From positions 51,786,169 through 51,850,168 of the forward strand of contig OZ010586.1 in the NCBI GenBank assembly GCA_963932145.1: a DNA stretch of 64,000 nucleotides, read 5' to 3'. The DNA comes from Acanthosepion lycidas. Taxonomy: Eukaryota > Mollusca > Cephalopoda > Sepiida > Sepiidae. The notes under the pieces were generated by a model. It saw only the letters and a list, made by a program, of their open reading frames with translations. It had not been told where the DNA came from and did no database searches. Below are positions 1-10,790 of this stretch, piece by piece. Numbering within the stretch: position 1 is the first letter of the stretch; each line of letters starts with the position of its first letter. A program made the position numbers and the translations under genes.

Positions 1-54
1 ACTTCAAAATTTGGGGGTCATCTTATGCACCCAGTTGCCTTGTATACCAGCATT

Positions 55-104
<50 letters not shown>
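1..104. repeat. Repeat edge and (TA)n microsatellite
   Basis: Bases 61-104 are an uninterrupted (AT)22 run. The 60 bases before it look like the end of a dispersed repeat (GGGGTCATCTTATGCACCC), but I cannot assign a family. Confidence 0.6.
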
Positions 105-107
<3 letters not shown>

Positions 108-865
108 TTGAATTCCTTTTATATTTTTCCAGTTGATAGTTTTTAAAGATTTTTTAAGAAATTTATTCATAAATTTAAGATTATATTTTCTTATTTTTAA
201 CATTTCTCAGCCTTCCAAAGTAGTCTTAATCTTAATCGATTCATAGCTCATTTAATTTTTTTGTTTTGTTGCTTTTAGAGTTTATAGTTTGACTTCATTT
301 TTGACTTGCTTCAAATATTTCTTTTCCTTTTATTCATTTCTGCATTTCCCTTCACTAACAAGTATTTGGTTTAATTTTGTCTGACTGTCTCCATCTTTGA
401 ATGAACATTATTTAAAAAAAAAAACACTTTCATCTAATCTTTCCTATTCTTGTTCTTTTCAACCTTTATCAGGTAAACTGAGTTCTGTCTGTTTTGCATT
501 CTATGGAGAACATTGTTAAAATTTCTTCACATCTAATTAACTTACTGTCATTGTGAAAGTTCAACAGTTGCATCTCAGAAAAGCTTAAATCAGAATTTAA
601 ATCATGCTACAAAGTAGATAAGGATTGCCAACTATAAGCTGCTTGTGATAAAGAAGTTTTGAACATGACAAACAACGTGGTTGAGTTTATTAATAGTAAC
701 TTTGTTAGAAATAAAGAACTGTAAATACCAAATGATGAAAACATTATGTTGACATATAATAAACACCAAAAACCATTATTGAAGTATTACATTGATGTAC
801 AGATCAAGTATATTCAGATCATAGTAACACTGCGTTTTCTTAATCTATGTAATACTAAATCTCTA
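105..865. other. AT-rich spacer, nothing recognised
   Basis: Low-complexity AT-rich DNA with short homopolymers. No open frame, repeat boundary or RNA gene could be supported. Confidence 0.6.
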
Positions 866-1636
866 TCCATAAAAGGCAGGATGTGTGTGTGTGTGTGTGT
901 GTGTGTGTAATGAATGCACGGCCGCAATTTTCGACGGATTTGCACCAAAATTTACATGCACATGCTCCAAGTTAGCAGGAAGGCCAAGATGACTTTGCAT
1001 TTCCCAACTCCCATCAATAGTGGAAATAATCAATTTTTTCATGCTTCTACGGCAGTTTTCATGTAGTTTGCGGACATTTTCTACTGGCCAGAGTGAGAGA
1101 TTATAGCTGGCTGCCACGAATAGGCAGGAAGATTCCATTGACCAGCGTGAGAGCCAACAGCTGACTGATACGAATGTTAACTAGCATGCTAAAAAAATTG
1201 ATAGCTGCATTCGTCACAAGTGGAAAAAATTTAAATATGTTTGGCACTTTACTCCAATTGGCTCATTTGTTTCTTTAAGCTCAACGTTGATTCTGATTCC
1301 GCAGAACTGGGTTGGGTGTGAAAAAGTATTTGTTGTTAACATTCTTTTTTCATTCAGTTTTTCCAGTTACGAGTCCATTTTTAAAGCTGATCGTTTTGTG
1401 TTCATTTTGTTTAGTTCTTTTTTCGTAACAGATTTAATGTTTAGTATAGAGCTTAGAAATAAATTTGCAGTGTGAGATAGACAAGAAGTAAGGCATGTAG
1501 CAACATCAGCATGGCAAAGGGCACTCCTTTAAAGGCAAGGAAGGGCCAAAAATATTTTAAGTCAAGTGATAGCGATTGCTGTATGAGTCGCACGATTTTT
1601 GAATCAAGCACGGGCAAGGCTGAGCCATGCTGCTAG
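866..1636 (+). mobile_element. Non-autonomous Helitron-like element
   Basis: It starts with TC after an A (A|TC at 865/866) and ends CTAG followed by T (CTAG at 1633-1636), the A/T insertion pattern of Helitrons. The 5' end has a (TG)n run (883-908) followed by CGACGGATTTGCACCAAAAT. This resembles the animal Helitron 5' end that reads (TG)n then 'ACCGATTTTGATGAAATTTGG'. The 3' end, about 1608-1636, resembles the CCCGTGC-AAGCC-type 3' ends of animal Helitrons. It can fold as GCA-A-GGC / GCC-A-TGC just before CTAG. At 771 bp it has no Rep/helicase ORF. The family assignment is inferred from motifs. Confidence 0.55.
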
Positions 1637-1741
1637 TGTATAGATAAAACAGTATTAGTAAAAGTGAGCATGATAAATTCTGTGAACTGAATAGTTAGTC
1701 ATTTGCAAATAGAAACAAGGAATGAATTCTGTCTGAATTTG

Positions 1742-1905
1742 CCACATCGGAGAGTAGCTTAGTGGTGTTAGTTTGTGAATTTTGTGACAGTAAATTAAAG
1801 TTCAGTCCCTGTCCTCAGCAGTGCAGACTTATTCAGTGGAAATAGGGTGAGCTATAACTGAGTAATACTACATAAGAATATGGTGAGATAATCTCTAGAT
1901 AAGTG
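1742..1905 (+). mobile_element. tRNA-derived SINE-like sequence
   Basis: TAGCTTAGTGGTGTTAG resembles a pol III A box and GTTCAGTCCCTG, about 45 bases downstream, resembles a B box. No cloverleaf can be formed, so this is a SINE head rather than a functional tRNA. The family is unknown. Confidence 0.4.
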
Positions 1906-2190
1906 GAATGAGAATACGTTACCTTTGTAGATTAAATAAAAATGTCCAGTTGGAAATTCCTTGATGGTTATGCAGGTTGGCAAGCACCTGAAGAAAAGTG
2001 TAGGACATTGGAGATTTGTCAAAAAAAAGACCAGCTGGTATACAAACGAACTTAAAGCTAAGCCTGAATATCAACACTATTTGGAAGCGGCCATGTAAAA
2101 GAAATTGAATGAAGAAATTTTAAAAATCAATCTTTTATTTTTTGTACTCCCTATGGAGAAAAAAAATCTGATAATTTTAAAAAACTTTTC

Positions 2191-2222
<32 letters not shown>

Positions 2223-2224
2223 CA

Positions 2225-2395
2225 TTATATGGGTGATCATGGCTCCCTATAACATCCTATCTTTCGTAGTTCTGAGTAATGTTTCTCTTTATTCCTCCCA
2301 GTCCTTGTTCTGTCATCAAATTTACACAAGCTCATTACATGAATTACATATTATTTCCCTTTGTTCCTCTTGCCTTTGTAGTGGATGGGTTAATA
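2225..2395 (-). mobile_element. LINE fragment, ORF2 C-terminal end (distal piece)
   Basis: Antisense to a LINE ORF2 tail also present at 18300-18960 and 57295-57700. Shared features are CATGGCTC followed by CTTTCGTAGTTCT, then CAGTCCTTGTTCTG and TTGCCTTTG. A poly-T run at 2190-2218 lies outside its 3' end. The next piece of the same LINE resumes near 3385, so this copy seems to be split by an insertion. Confidence 0.6.
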
Positions 2396-3384
2396 TTTGT
2401 TGAGAATAGGTTGCGTGTCAATTAACTATTTCCACTAACATCAAAATAAAATACAAAATTCAACTGGATTGTTTTAAAACATAACAATTAGATTTATTTA
2501 GGTTGATGTACAAGCATGCAATGAAAAGGTAGGACAGAGTCGTGTCCCTTTGATTTGGAAATATTTGTACCAGAGAACAAGGCATATTTAATTAGAAACT
2601 AATAAAACATTTATATACAATTCAAAACATTATACAAGCAGAATATTTGGTATATGTTATGTTGGCAAATGTGTAAGATGTTTTAGGTTTCAGAATGTCT
2701 TTCTTGTAATCGTTCGTTAATGTTGATATTAAAGTTGTTAATATTAAGTGTCTTTTAAACAGAAAGTTCTTAAGAAGTAATTTACCTTTTACTGTAATAT
2801 TTTTAAGGTTGTTCGCACATAAATGTTTACTTAATAGATAGTGAATGCAATTCACTTTAGATAAGCAATATCTGAGAAATAATGTTCACAGAGTTGGTTG
2901 AGTTTGAATTGTGAGTGAGTCAGTGCTGATGTACTTTTGTGCGGCAAAATCTGATTTCGAACGACGTGGAGTAAGTTGGCAATTTCTCTGTGGTGCTGTC
3001 ACTGACTGCTTTGGTCAGTCAGTTTTTATCTTTGACGTCTGGTCAGCAATGATTAAGACGGGAGTCGGTGAAGGTTACATCTTGGCACTTGGTAACTACT
3101 ACTCAAAAAGTTCACACGTGTTCGGTTTATATAATGGTCAAGTGGCTCCTAGCATATGAGCGGGAAAACAGATTGGTCGCATGCAGGCGGTTTGATTGGT
3201 TGGAACTGACCAATCAGCAAGCCAGATTGGAGGTGAATGACCAATGAATACTTGTTATATTGTATGAAAGTAGAATTTTACTTACCAGATAGGAAGAGTG
3301 CATTTCCTAACAAGAGGTAAGGCTGGTTGTGTTGTGGAAGATTCCACACCTTCAATGAGGAACTTTATAATACAATCAATAGAT
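2396..3384. other. ~1 kb segment interrupting a LINE, with CCAAT-box cluster
   Basis: This block separates the two colinear parts of a LINE relic. Its right half is less AT-rich. It holds an E-box CACGTG (3115-3120) and five CCAAT pentamers in both orientations (3172-3176, 3195-3199, 3210-3214, 3226-3230, 3241-3245), followed by a splice-donor-like AGAGGTAAGG near 3313. An 82-codon open frame (2911-3159, plus) has no recognised similarity. It may be a solo LTR or promoter-bearing insert; clear TG...CA ends were not established. Confidence 0.4.
3172..3245. promoter_or_regulatory. Cluster of five CCAAT boxes
   Basis: Three ATTGG and two CCAAT pentamers fall in 74 bp, with a CACGTG E-box 52 bp upstream. 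Dense CCAAT boxes are typical of NF-Y-bound promoters or LTRs. No obvious TATA box or transcribed gene follows, so any function is inferred. Confidence 0.35.
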
Positions 3385-3850
3385 ACATTCCAAGCCCTTT
3401 TTCCTCATGTGTTCTAGAAATTTCATCTATTTCTTTCTGCCCCTCACCCCTCCTTTCCATTTAAAATCTTAAAACTTCCTCACTGATTACATGCTCCATA
3501 CAATAGTATTGTCACTATCCTTCTGTTGAACCCTATTCCCATTGATTCAAGTTTCCTCTTGATTTGTGAAGAAATTGACCAGCATTCACTGGCATATAGG
3601 AAAATGTATATTGCATAGCAGTTGGCCACTCTTTTCTTTGTTTCTAACACATGTCCTGTTTCTTAATACTTTGTTGAGATTTTGGAAGGCATCTTTTGCT
3701 ACTCCAGTGAACCTTCATATTACCGAGTAATATTTCCTGTCTCATTTCCCAGAAGTCTCTGTATTGGCTTGATTTTGACATCTTCCATTCATAGCTCACA
3801 TCTTGGGATTGTTTTACATTAAAATTCCACCTTTCCCATCCCATTTTTAG
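3385..3850 (-). mobile_element. LINE fragment, ORF2 C-terminal end (proximal piece)
   Basis: Antisense LINE. Blocks such as CCAAGCCCTTTTTCCTCATG, the ATTCACTGGCATATAGG region and TTTTGGAAGGCATCTTTTGC recur at 18520-18800 in the same order. The reading frame is destroyed. Together with 2225-2395 it represents one copy. Confidence 0.6.
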
Positions 3851-5040
3851 CAGAAAACATTTTTGTGTATATAATAATTAACATTTATATATGAACTTGT
3901 AAACTATACAGTTGTGCTTGGTCTTAAGAAGTTATCTTCAAATACTTTTAAATGTCTATATGACCAGCATCATAAAAAATTCTTTAAAGAATAGATCATT
4001 TTTGATAAAATTTTGGAATAATCTTATTTACAGAAAACATACAGTGAGAAAATAGATTTTGTTTTATCTCTGAAATTACTAGTGTTTCCTTTTTTTAATA
4101 CTATGATACTCAAAAATATCTCAAATAAACATCCCTGAGTAGTTTGCCTAGATGATGCTAAACTTATTACTAGGTTATATTAAAACTTTATAAAACAATC
4201 AATAGAGACATTCTGTCTGCATTATTCAGAATAAAAAAAGATTATGTAAACTCTTTTGGATCATAATACCTTTTTAAGCAAAGCTGTCATCGGTAATTGG
4301 TAGTATATATTTTATTTTGTAGTGTTTGTAAAAAAACCTTTAAAAATTTTTATAAAATTAAGATTTGGTAAAATGAACAAATTAGATTCAAATGATAGCA
4401 GACACTTTATTAGAACATATTCTATGAATTAATCAGTTTCAGACAAGATAAAAAAACACTTTTTATTGAAAATAAGATATGATATCTGAGTTAACAAACT
4501 TAAAATAAAATTTAAATCAACTTTACTGAGAAAGATAAAAATTACCTTTAAGCATTTAAAACATGTCAAATTATTAATAAGATATATCTTTACTGAGGGG
4601 ATACCAACTTAAAATAAAATTTAAAACATATCAAATTATTAATCTGCATAGGCCCAGTTTTTAAGCATGTATAGTTCTTAGAAATCTTATACTCTTCAGA
4701 ATAGAGTCATTTTCTGTTAAATATTCAAGTGCATTCTTCTGTGTAATACTATATTCATGCACCAAGTATAAATAAAAGGACAACATATCAAGTAGTCAGT
4801 GTAACAGTCGAAATCAAAACAGTAAGAGGAGTCATTAAGAAATCTTCCTGTATCTAGTCTATTTCCTGAACAAAACTGTCTTCAAAATATAATATATGAA
4901 ATTGTCAGCCACTATGACTGGTTGGGCAATGTCAAATAATGGACAGGTATAACTGTACCAGAATTGCTGTTAGCTGCCGCTGATAGACCGTTGTGGAAAA
5001 ATATTAGTGTGGCGTCTGCATTCAGAGATCCACCCTACAA
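3851..5040. other. AT-rich spacer with an imperfect internal duplication
   Basis: Very AT-rich. The phrase AACTTAAAATAAAATTTAAA occurs near 4498 and near 4611, each followed by related text, suggesting an old local duplication of about 110 bp. No gene was recognised. Confidence 0.5.
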
Positions 5041-5055
5041 TTACAAAAGTCAAGG

Positions 5056-5109
5056 GATGACGATGATGACGATGATGATGATGATGATGATGATGACGAC
5101 GATGATGAT
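5056..5109. repeat. (GAT)n trinucleotide repeat
   Basis: Imperfect GAT/GAC repeat. It generates spurious Met-rich and His-rich frames on the two strands. Confidence 0.9.
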
Positions 5110-5241
5110 AGTCTGGGTAGCAGTCAGAAGCAACAGTCCAAGTTAAAGTAAGAAGAGTCATTAAGAAATCTTCCTGTATCGAGTTTATTTCCTATACAAA
5201 AAAAAATAATAAAACATCTTAACATTTCAAGAATATAAAGA

Positions 5242-5300
5242 TTTTTATTTACATGCATTTTATTTACATTTTTATTTACATTTTTATTTACATTTTTATT
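5242..5300. repeat. Tandem 12-mer TTTTTATTTACA
   Basis: About five units of a 12-base motif, the first copy slightly diverged. It abuts a truncated copy of the TIR/tRNA-like repeat family described at 53974-54335. Confidence 0.8.
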
Positions 5301-5440
5301 TGTCCTCAACATTGTTGTTGTTCTCACCTTACTGCCTTTATCAGGTGCCTTTCATCTGAAACTCTGTGATAACAACAAAGATGAGGACAATAGTCTGTAT
5401 GCAAATAACTCCTCCTCATCTCAAAAATTCAAACAGAAAT
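5301..5440. mobile_element. Internally deleted copy of TIR/tRNA-like repeat family
   Basis: It has the family's terminal text AAAGATGAGGACAATAGTCT (from 5380) and a shortened inverted counterpart (GTCCTCAACATTGTTGTT near 5302). Most of the core is missing. Confidence 0.5.
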
Positions 5441-6133
5441 AAAAATTTGGATTTACACTTTATTCCCTATTTTTCTTTTCCTTTCTTTTTCATTTGCGGA
5501 TGAGCTGAATATTTTGACAGGGGCTGAATTTTCACCACCCTCATATTTCTATAATTTGATAAATACAAGAATAGTTTTTTATTTGGGATTTGTTTTTGAA
5601 AACTGTGACTCAAACCCAGATTAGAAGCCCCATTGAAGTAAAATAAAACAGGACTTCCTTTTCATCAAGTCCTTTCACCAGTAAAAGAAAATATTTAAAA
5701 CTACAAGAATTATTTTTGGAAGAGCAAAATTCCAGAAATAAACAGATGGCAACACATGTGGTTCTCATTTCATTCTGGCTCTTTTTCATGGATTAACAAT
5801 TTCCAGCAAAATCAAAGCTCAAAGGAATTAATAAATAAACAAAAAAATAGAAGGAAGTGAGTTCAAATTACTGACAATAAATTGGAGTTTCACCTTAAAA
5901 TCATTAGTATTTCCAGTAAAATTTTTTCCTTTTGGACATTGAAATCACAAAATTCATATCAAGGAGAGTTCTTTAAATTCACACACACACACACACACAC
6001 ATACTTTGGCATTTCAAAAAGGCTACACATTTGGTTACAGTTGTAATTTATTTAAATCATCAGAATTTATAATTTGACCACCATTTATCTGGAAGATATT
6101 CTTTTATGGCTTCTTTAAAAAGAAAAGTTTTGA

Positions 6134-6138
<5 letters not shown>
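5441..6138. other. Spacer with (CA)n
   Basis: AT-rich, with a short (CA)n run at 5981-6000. No gene or classified repeat was recognised. Confidence 0.5.

Positions 6139-6173
<35 letters not shown>
6139..6173. repeat. (TA)n microsatellite
   Basis: Uninterrupted (TA)17. Confidence 0.95.
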
Positions 6174-6176
<3 letters not shown>

Positions 6177-6497
6177 GCAACTGATAATAACTCATTTAAA
6201 CCATTATTTAACTTCTCTCTTCAAAACTTCTCTCTTTTAAATTTTATTTCCCACCCTCACCTTAAGTCTTTTCCTGTTCTTCTTCAGTTATACCTCTCTC
6301 TAAAGCTTTCATACATTTCCCTCTCAAATTTAGATATATTTTGTTTTCTTTTTAAATTTGTAGGTCTGATGAATTGGATCAGGATTACCATTGTAATGTA
6401 ATAAATTATAACCATGAAATATTAGTGTTTGAGCCTTTTATATTATATTCTTGCTTTGTCTTATACATAAAGCTCTACTGGCATTTTATCCATTTGG

Positions 6498-6499
<2 letters not shown>

Positions 6500-6533
<34 letters not shown>

Positions 6534-6547
6534 ACCACTAATATTAT

Positions 6548-6617
<70 letters not shown>
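6500..6617. repeat. Two (TA)n tracts
   Basis: (TA)16 at 6500-6531 and (TA)34 at 6550-6617, split by a short unique spacer. The second abuts the reversed Penelope arm at 6618 and extends its frame as alternating Ile/Tyr. Confidence 0.95.
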
Positions 6618-6621
<4 letters not shown>

Positions 6622-6912
6622 GTATTTGTGTATTTAGGCAGCAAATTCTCTTTTAGGCATGTCTGATTAAATAAATTAGGGACATTATGTCTGCTTATTT
6701 TTAATAAAATCTGTTCATACTCATGGATAACCTTCTGTGGATTGCAGTTAAATGATGTGGCAAATATGCTATAACTTTGAAAATCGTTTTTATTTTCCAT
6801 TTCCCATGTAATTTCGATCTTCTTCTGAGTTCACCTTCTGGGGTGCACGTAGTAATACAAAACTGTGTGTTGTTCAGGGGCACAAGTAGCAATACAAAAT
6901 AACACATTTACT
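6618..6912 (-). mobile_element. Penelope-like element, left inverted arm (N-terminal coding remnant)
   Basis: The minus-strand translation includes [11 protein letters not shown], a motif like the N-terminal region of Penelope-like element (PLE) proteins, and FCITTCTPEGELRRRSKLHG. The same stretch occurs in plus orientation at 7847-8135 (FCITTYTPEDDLGRRPKVLG), giving an inverted pair around the PLE body. Inverted or partial pseudo-LTR arrangements are common in PLEs. Several frame breaks show it is dead. Confidence 0.6.
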
Positions 6913-7034
6913 ACCTCCCCGTACAAAAAAAACAACCAGTAATAACTCTTGCACTCTCAACTATAAAAGTGAATGTCCTAATTACTACAAAATAGCACTT
7001 ATACAGAATTTAATTAACCAAGCATAAATTGATT

Positions 7035-7735
7035 TCTGCACAAAAAGATTTTCTTCACTAAACTAAAAGATATTAAACAGACTCTCATTAATAATGACTT
7101 CCCAACCCACATTGTAGATGAACAAATAAGACGATATATCAAAAACTTCAACACACGTCAAATAGAATATGGTACTTCCACAAAGGACCCTAAATATATC
7201 AAACTCCTATATTGCAACCAGACGCATGCTAACTACAAACAGGATGAAAAAATCATAAAAAATCTCACTTATACTAATATATCTTCCAGGAATCCTAATA
7301 AAAAATAAAATTAATCATATATTATAAAAAATACAATACATCCAATTTAATTATTCGCAATAACTCCTTCCTGCCAACTGATGTATTACATAAAACCAAC
7401 ATTATATATCAATTCAAATGTCCCTTTGGAGAATGTATCTCCAACAGAAAAACAAATATATATATATAGATATACGACAACTAAAGTAACAAGATGTCTT
7501 ACACTACACATGTCTGACCATTTGTCCAATGCGAGACATCTACAACAACATTCCTGTCCACATTCACAATATAAAAAAATACTAATTGACAACACAAATA
7601 TCCTACACCAAGAAAACAACAAACTCAAACTACAGATTCATAAAGCAATATACATTAAAAAATTAAAGCTGTCACTTAATAGAATAAGCTATGAAGACTG
7701 AAGTAATGTTCTGAAATGTCTATAAAAAGAACAGT
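7035..7735 (+). pseudogene. Penelope-like element: RT tail and GIY-YIG endonuclease, broken
   Basis: Plus-strand fragments in order are a linker (INNDFPTHIVDEQIRRYIKN, from about 7090), IKLLYCNQTHANYK (about 7198), then FKCPFGECIS (7415 on) and TTTKVTRCLTLHMSDH. The run ends LKLQIHKAIYIKKLKLSLNR before a stop at 7701. This is the layout of the PLE C terminus, where a GIY-YIG nuclease follows the reverse transcriptase. The catalytic (Y)IG-Y part falls in a (TA)7 run at 7455-7469 and a frame change, so the nuclease is inactive. Upstream RT motifs are absent, consistent with truncation. Confidence 0.75.
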
Positions 7736-7846
7736 TTTTCACATTTTAATGCATGAGTGACCATGACATTACAACACAGAAGAAAAATTCCATAGTGAAT
7801 AATCTTTTTTTGTGTTCTAATGAATGCTAAGCATGACTGTTAAGAG

Positions 7847-8132
7847 TTGCATTTGAAAGCAAAAAGAAAAATTACAGTAATGGATATCAGAAAACAGTTT
7901 GTATTACTACTTGTACCCATGAACAACAAACAGTTTTGTATTACCACCTACACCCCTGAAGATGATCTTGGAAGAAGACCGAAAGTACTTGGGAAATGGA
8001 AATCAAAAATGATTTTCATAGTTATAGCATATTTCTCACATCATTTAATTGCAATACATGGGAGGTTATCTGTGAGTATGAAAGGATTTTACTAAAAATA
8101 AGCAAACATTATGTCTATAATTTATTTAATCA

Positions 8133-8135
<3 letters not shown>
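7847..8135 (+). mobile_element. Penelope-like element, right arm
   Basis: Plus-strand copy of the 6618-6912 arm (open 82-codon frame 7847-8095). It ends at NLFNQT, where (TA)n begins at 8136. By eye it is roughly 70% similar to the left arm at the protein level. Confidence 0.6.

Positions 8136-8186
<51 letters not shown>
8136..8186. repeat. (TA)n-(CA)n compound microsatellite
   Basis: (AT)20 followed by (AC)5-6, directly at the end of the Penelope arm. Confidence 0.95.
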
Positions 8187-8555
8187 ATCAGAGTTGTGTA
8201 TTTGGACAGTAATATTTTTTGACAAAGTATTTCTCTTAATTTTCTTATTGCATTTTCTTTTATGTGAACAAAAGCTTTCTTAATTTTTTTTAATTTAGTG
8301 AGTGTAGAAGTTACCCAAAATCAATGTTTATTATGAGCACTTTCAGCAAATCTATTAACCATTTTCAAGTTTGTTTTTTTTCACCCTATTATAAATGCAG
8401 TGTAATTGCTAATGCAAACAAGTTAATGCTTGCTGAAACATAGACATAGTCTTCATTCACAAATATATAAAAGGAACTAATAATTTTATTTATAATCCAA
8501 CATTATTACTTATTATGCTATATTATGCCATAGGCATTAAAAATTGTTTTTAAGT

Positions 8556-9215
8556 CATTTCATCTCAAGCAAGGTGATAATGCCACTAAGACACAAGGGG
8601 TTATTGAGGGAAAAATAAGATGTGAGAAGAAGAGACAAAGAATAGGATTCAGGAAGACAATGTTTCATTTATATTTTTGCAGATTGTCATTAACAGAGAA
8701 GCAAGAAACTTGACAGTTTCACAGGCAAGAAGATGTGTGAGAAAAGAAACTATTAAAATAGAATTTATAGTTACATCTTGTTACTTCAACAATAGAATGA
8801 GTTGCCAATCTAGTAGCATGCTTAAATTCATGCAGTCAAGTTTCCAAGGTTAAAAGATCATTAGAATTACCATGAAAATATTTATAGAAAAGACAGAGGG
8901 AAGCCATATTACAGTACTGGGAAAGTAACTGAAGTTAGATGTTATGACGTATAACATTATAGAACCTTCTTCAGATTTTGTTTATAATCTCAAGAAATAT
9001 AGCAGGAGCACCAGACTAGATCTGGCATGAATATTCAGTGCACAGGCAAATGGTAGATTTATAAACATGCAAGATGGATTCTGGCACAATACAATGAATG
9101 AACTAGCAATTGATTCAATATAAACATTCCGCTTCATATCAGTGTAAAACATGATACCAAGAAGGTGCAACCTGGAGGTTAGCATCAGCTATGCCGAAGA
9201 AATTGTGCCTTTTGT
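8556..9215 (-). mobile_element. LINE 3' end, CR1/jockey-like (copy A)
   Basis: Antisense. The left edge carries the reversed 3'-UTR signature (TTTCATCTCAAGCAAGG, then CCACTAAGACACAAGGGG) shared with 55098-55160 and, in sense, with 20720-20760 and 23335-23385. Decayed RT C-terminal text follows. No intact frame. Confidence 0.65.
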
Positions 9216-9724
9216 CAGTTTGAATCTGTATACTTCTTGTAATAACAAAAATGTGTTGGCTTGAAGAAAGCTTTATCCAACTGAGAATACAAGGTTCACA
9301 TATAGTGTCCTTTTATAGTCCCAGCAAACAGAAATAGCTTTCTGAAAGAGGAAAGTAACAAAACAAGGGGTGACCACTCTCGATTATTTGTAACACCTTA
9401 TATGAGGGAAATATAAGGTGGATAATTTATAAATAAACTGGAATGCCTAATCAATCATAAGTATCTTTTGAATATTGACATTTTTATTGGTAGTAAAAAT
9501 GACAGCAGCAATAGTAGTATTCCTTGATTTACTTAGAAAGGAAAAACAGTCCAAGATAATTTTATACCAAATATTTTTCAATAATTATCACATTATTTTT
9601 AGTTTTGATCATAATGTAGAAATAATTTCCTAAAATAAAATTTTAAGTTTTGTATTTACTATCGATAAATATTGTTTATCATGTAAAACTATTGAGTTTA
9701 ATATCATAAGAACTTAGATGCTAG

Positions 9725-10050
9725 TTGATTGTGGGTATCTCGGTGTGGTGTCCTGCTAGAACAATTACGATTTCAAATGACCCAAGAGGGTTGATTTGCT
9801 GGTAAAACAACCAAACCAAACAAACAATTGTGATTGAATAGTGAATTTGATCCTCCCATACTTTTGACTTTGTGCTGCATCTAAGCTGTGCTTAGAAAAT
9901 CATTGGGTATGTCAACATAGTGTAATGGTTAGCAAGCTAGTCTGGCTAGATCAATTATGACTGAGTAGTGAGTTTGATACTCACTGGGTGCACCATATTT
10001 TTGGCTTTGTGCCACATCTAAGCTACACTGAGAAAATTACCATAAAAAAT
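9725..10050 (+). mobile_element. Two adjacent tRNA-derived SINE copies
   Basis: The copy at about 9905-10050 has the A-box-like TAGTGTAATGGTTAGCAAGC and the B-box-like GAGTTTGATACTC, followed by a tail (GGCTTTGTGCCACATCTAAG). The copy at about 9725-9900 repeats the same tail (ACTTTGTGCTGCATCTAAG) with an interrupted head. They lie head to tail. Confidence 0.6.
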
Positions 10051-10262
10051 TGATTGCAGATTTCAGTTTTTGTTTTTTTAATTCAGATAAAAAATAGCAA
10101 TTATTTTAGTTAAGATTTATTACTTATAAAATTATTTTTATATTTTATACAAAAATAATTTTTAACAAAACTGTCAGTTAACATTTCATTGATAACTTAA
10201 TAGAACGACACATGGTTTAGATAACAGCAAGAATTTGACTGCAGCAAGGAAGATTGTTCTTA

Positions 10263-10318
10263 ATTTATCGTGATTCAGAGTGTTTGCTATAAAGCAAACA
10301 CTCTGAATCACGATAAAT
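10263..10318. repeat. 56-bp near-perfect palindrome
   Basis: The arms (ATTTATCGTGATTCAGAG... and its complement) pair over 28 bases with one mismatch near the centre. No TA duplication is evident. It could be a small MITE or a fossil fold-back. Confidence 0.8.
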
Positions 10319-10790
10319 GACTTATTAATTTTATTTGAAACTTGTAAATGTTTTTGGGATGTTAATTTGAAAAGTGGATAGGAAAAGAAGCTAGCAATTT
10401 GCTAAGTATAAAATCTGAGATTCTATTTCCACCAAATTCTATCAAGATTGATTAAACCTTGCATATGAATTTGATTATAGGAAAACCTTAGATCAATATT
10501 TAATTTACAAATAAACAAATTTTTCTCCTATTAAAACAATCAGTTTTTGAATGTTAAACATTATTATTTTCAAACAAAAAAAAATATAATTTTTATTGTT
10601 CTTGCAAATTTTATCTAAATTACTGAGAGCTTACAGTTTGTGAAATTTCTTTAATAGAACAAATTTAAATTTTGCTTAAAAGAAAAATACTTTATTTCTG
10701 ATTAAACCTGAAGTTTACAAAATATGGGTAAACTATTGTTATAATAAGGATATGGTTGCAAAGGAAGGAACAAACTAGGATTAAAGTTTC
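10319..10790. other. AT-rich spacer, nothing recognised
   Basis: Poly-A/T rich DNA without coding or repeat signals that I can support. Confidence 0.5.

Noticed and set aside
863-1138. 91-codon minus frame with a THTHTH run
   Set aside because: Lies across the (TG)n and 5' end of the Helitron-like element; no conserved domain.
2911-3159. 82-codon plus frame as a gene
   Set aside because: No recognised motif; it lies inside an insert that splits a LINE. Kept only as context for the CCAAT cluster.
4964-5161. Met-rich and His-rich frames
   Set aside because: Products of the (GAT)n repeat on the two strands.
5242-5300. CRISPR-like array of short repeats
   Set aside because: 12-mer units are directly adjacent without spacers; a simple tandem repeat.
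6486-6800. 104-codon minus frame rich in Ile-Tyr
   Set aside because: Mostly translation of (TA)n. Only its distal part ([11 protein letters not shown]) reflects a Penelope remnant.
9905-10050. Possible authentic tRNA gene
   Set aside because: A- and B-box-like text is present, but no complete cloverleaf or acceptor stem. It is repeated next door with the same tail, so it is a SINE.
10263-10318. Bacterial-style terminator hairpin
   Set aside because: The genome is eukaryotic (spliced gene, LINEs). The palindrome is AT-rich and not linked to any transcript.
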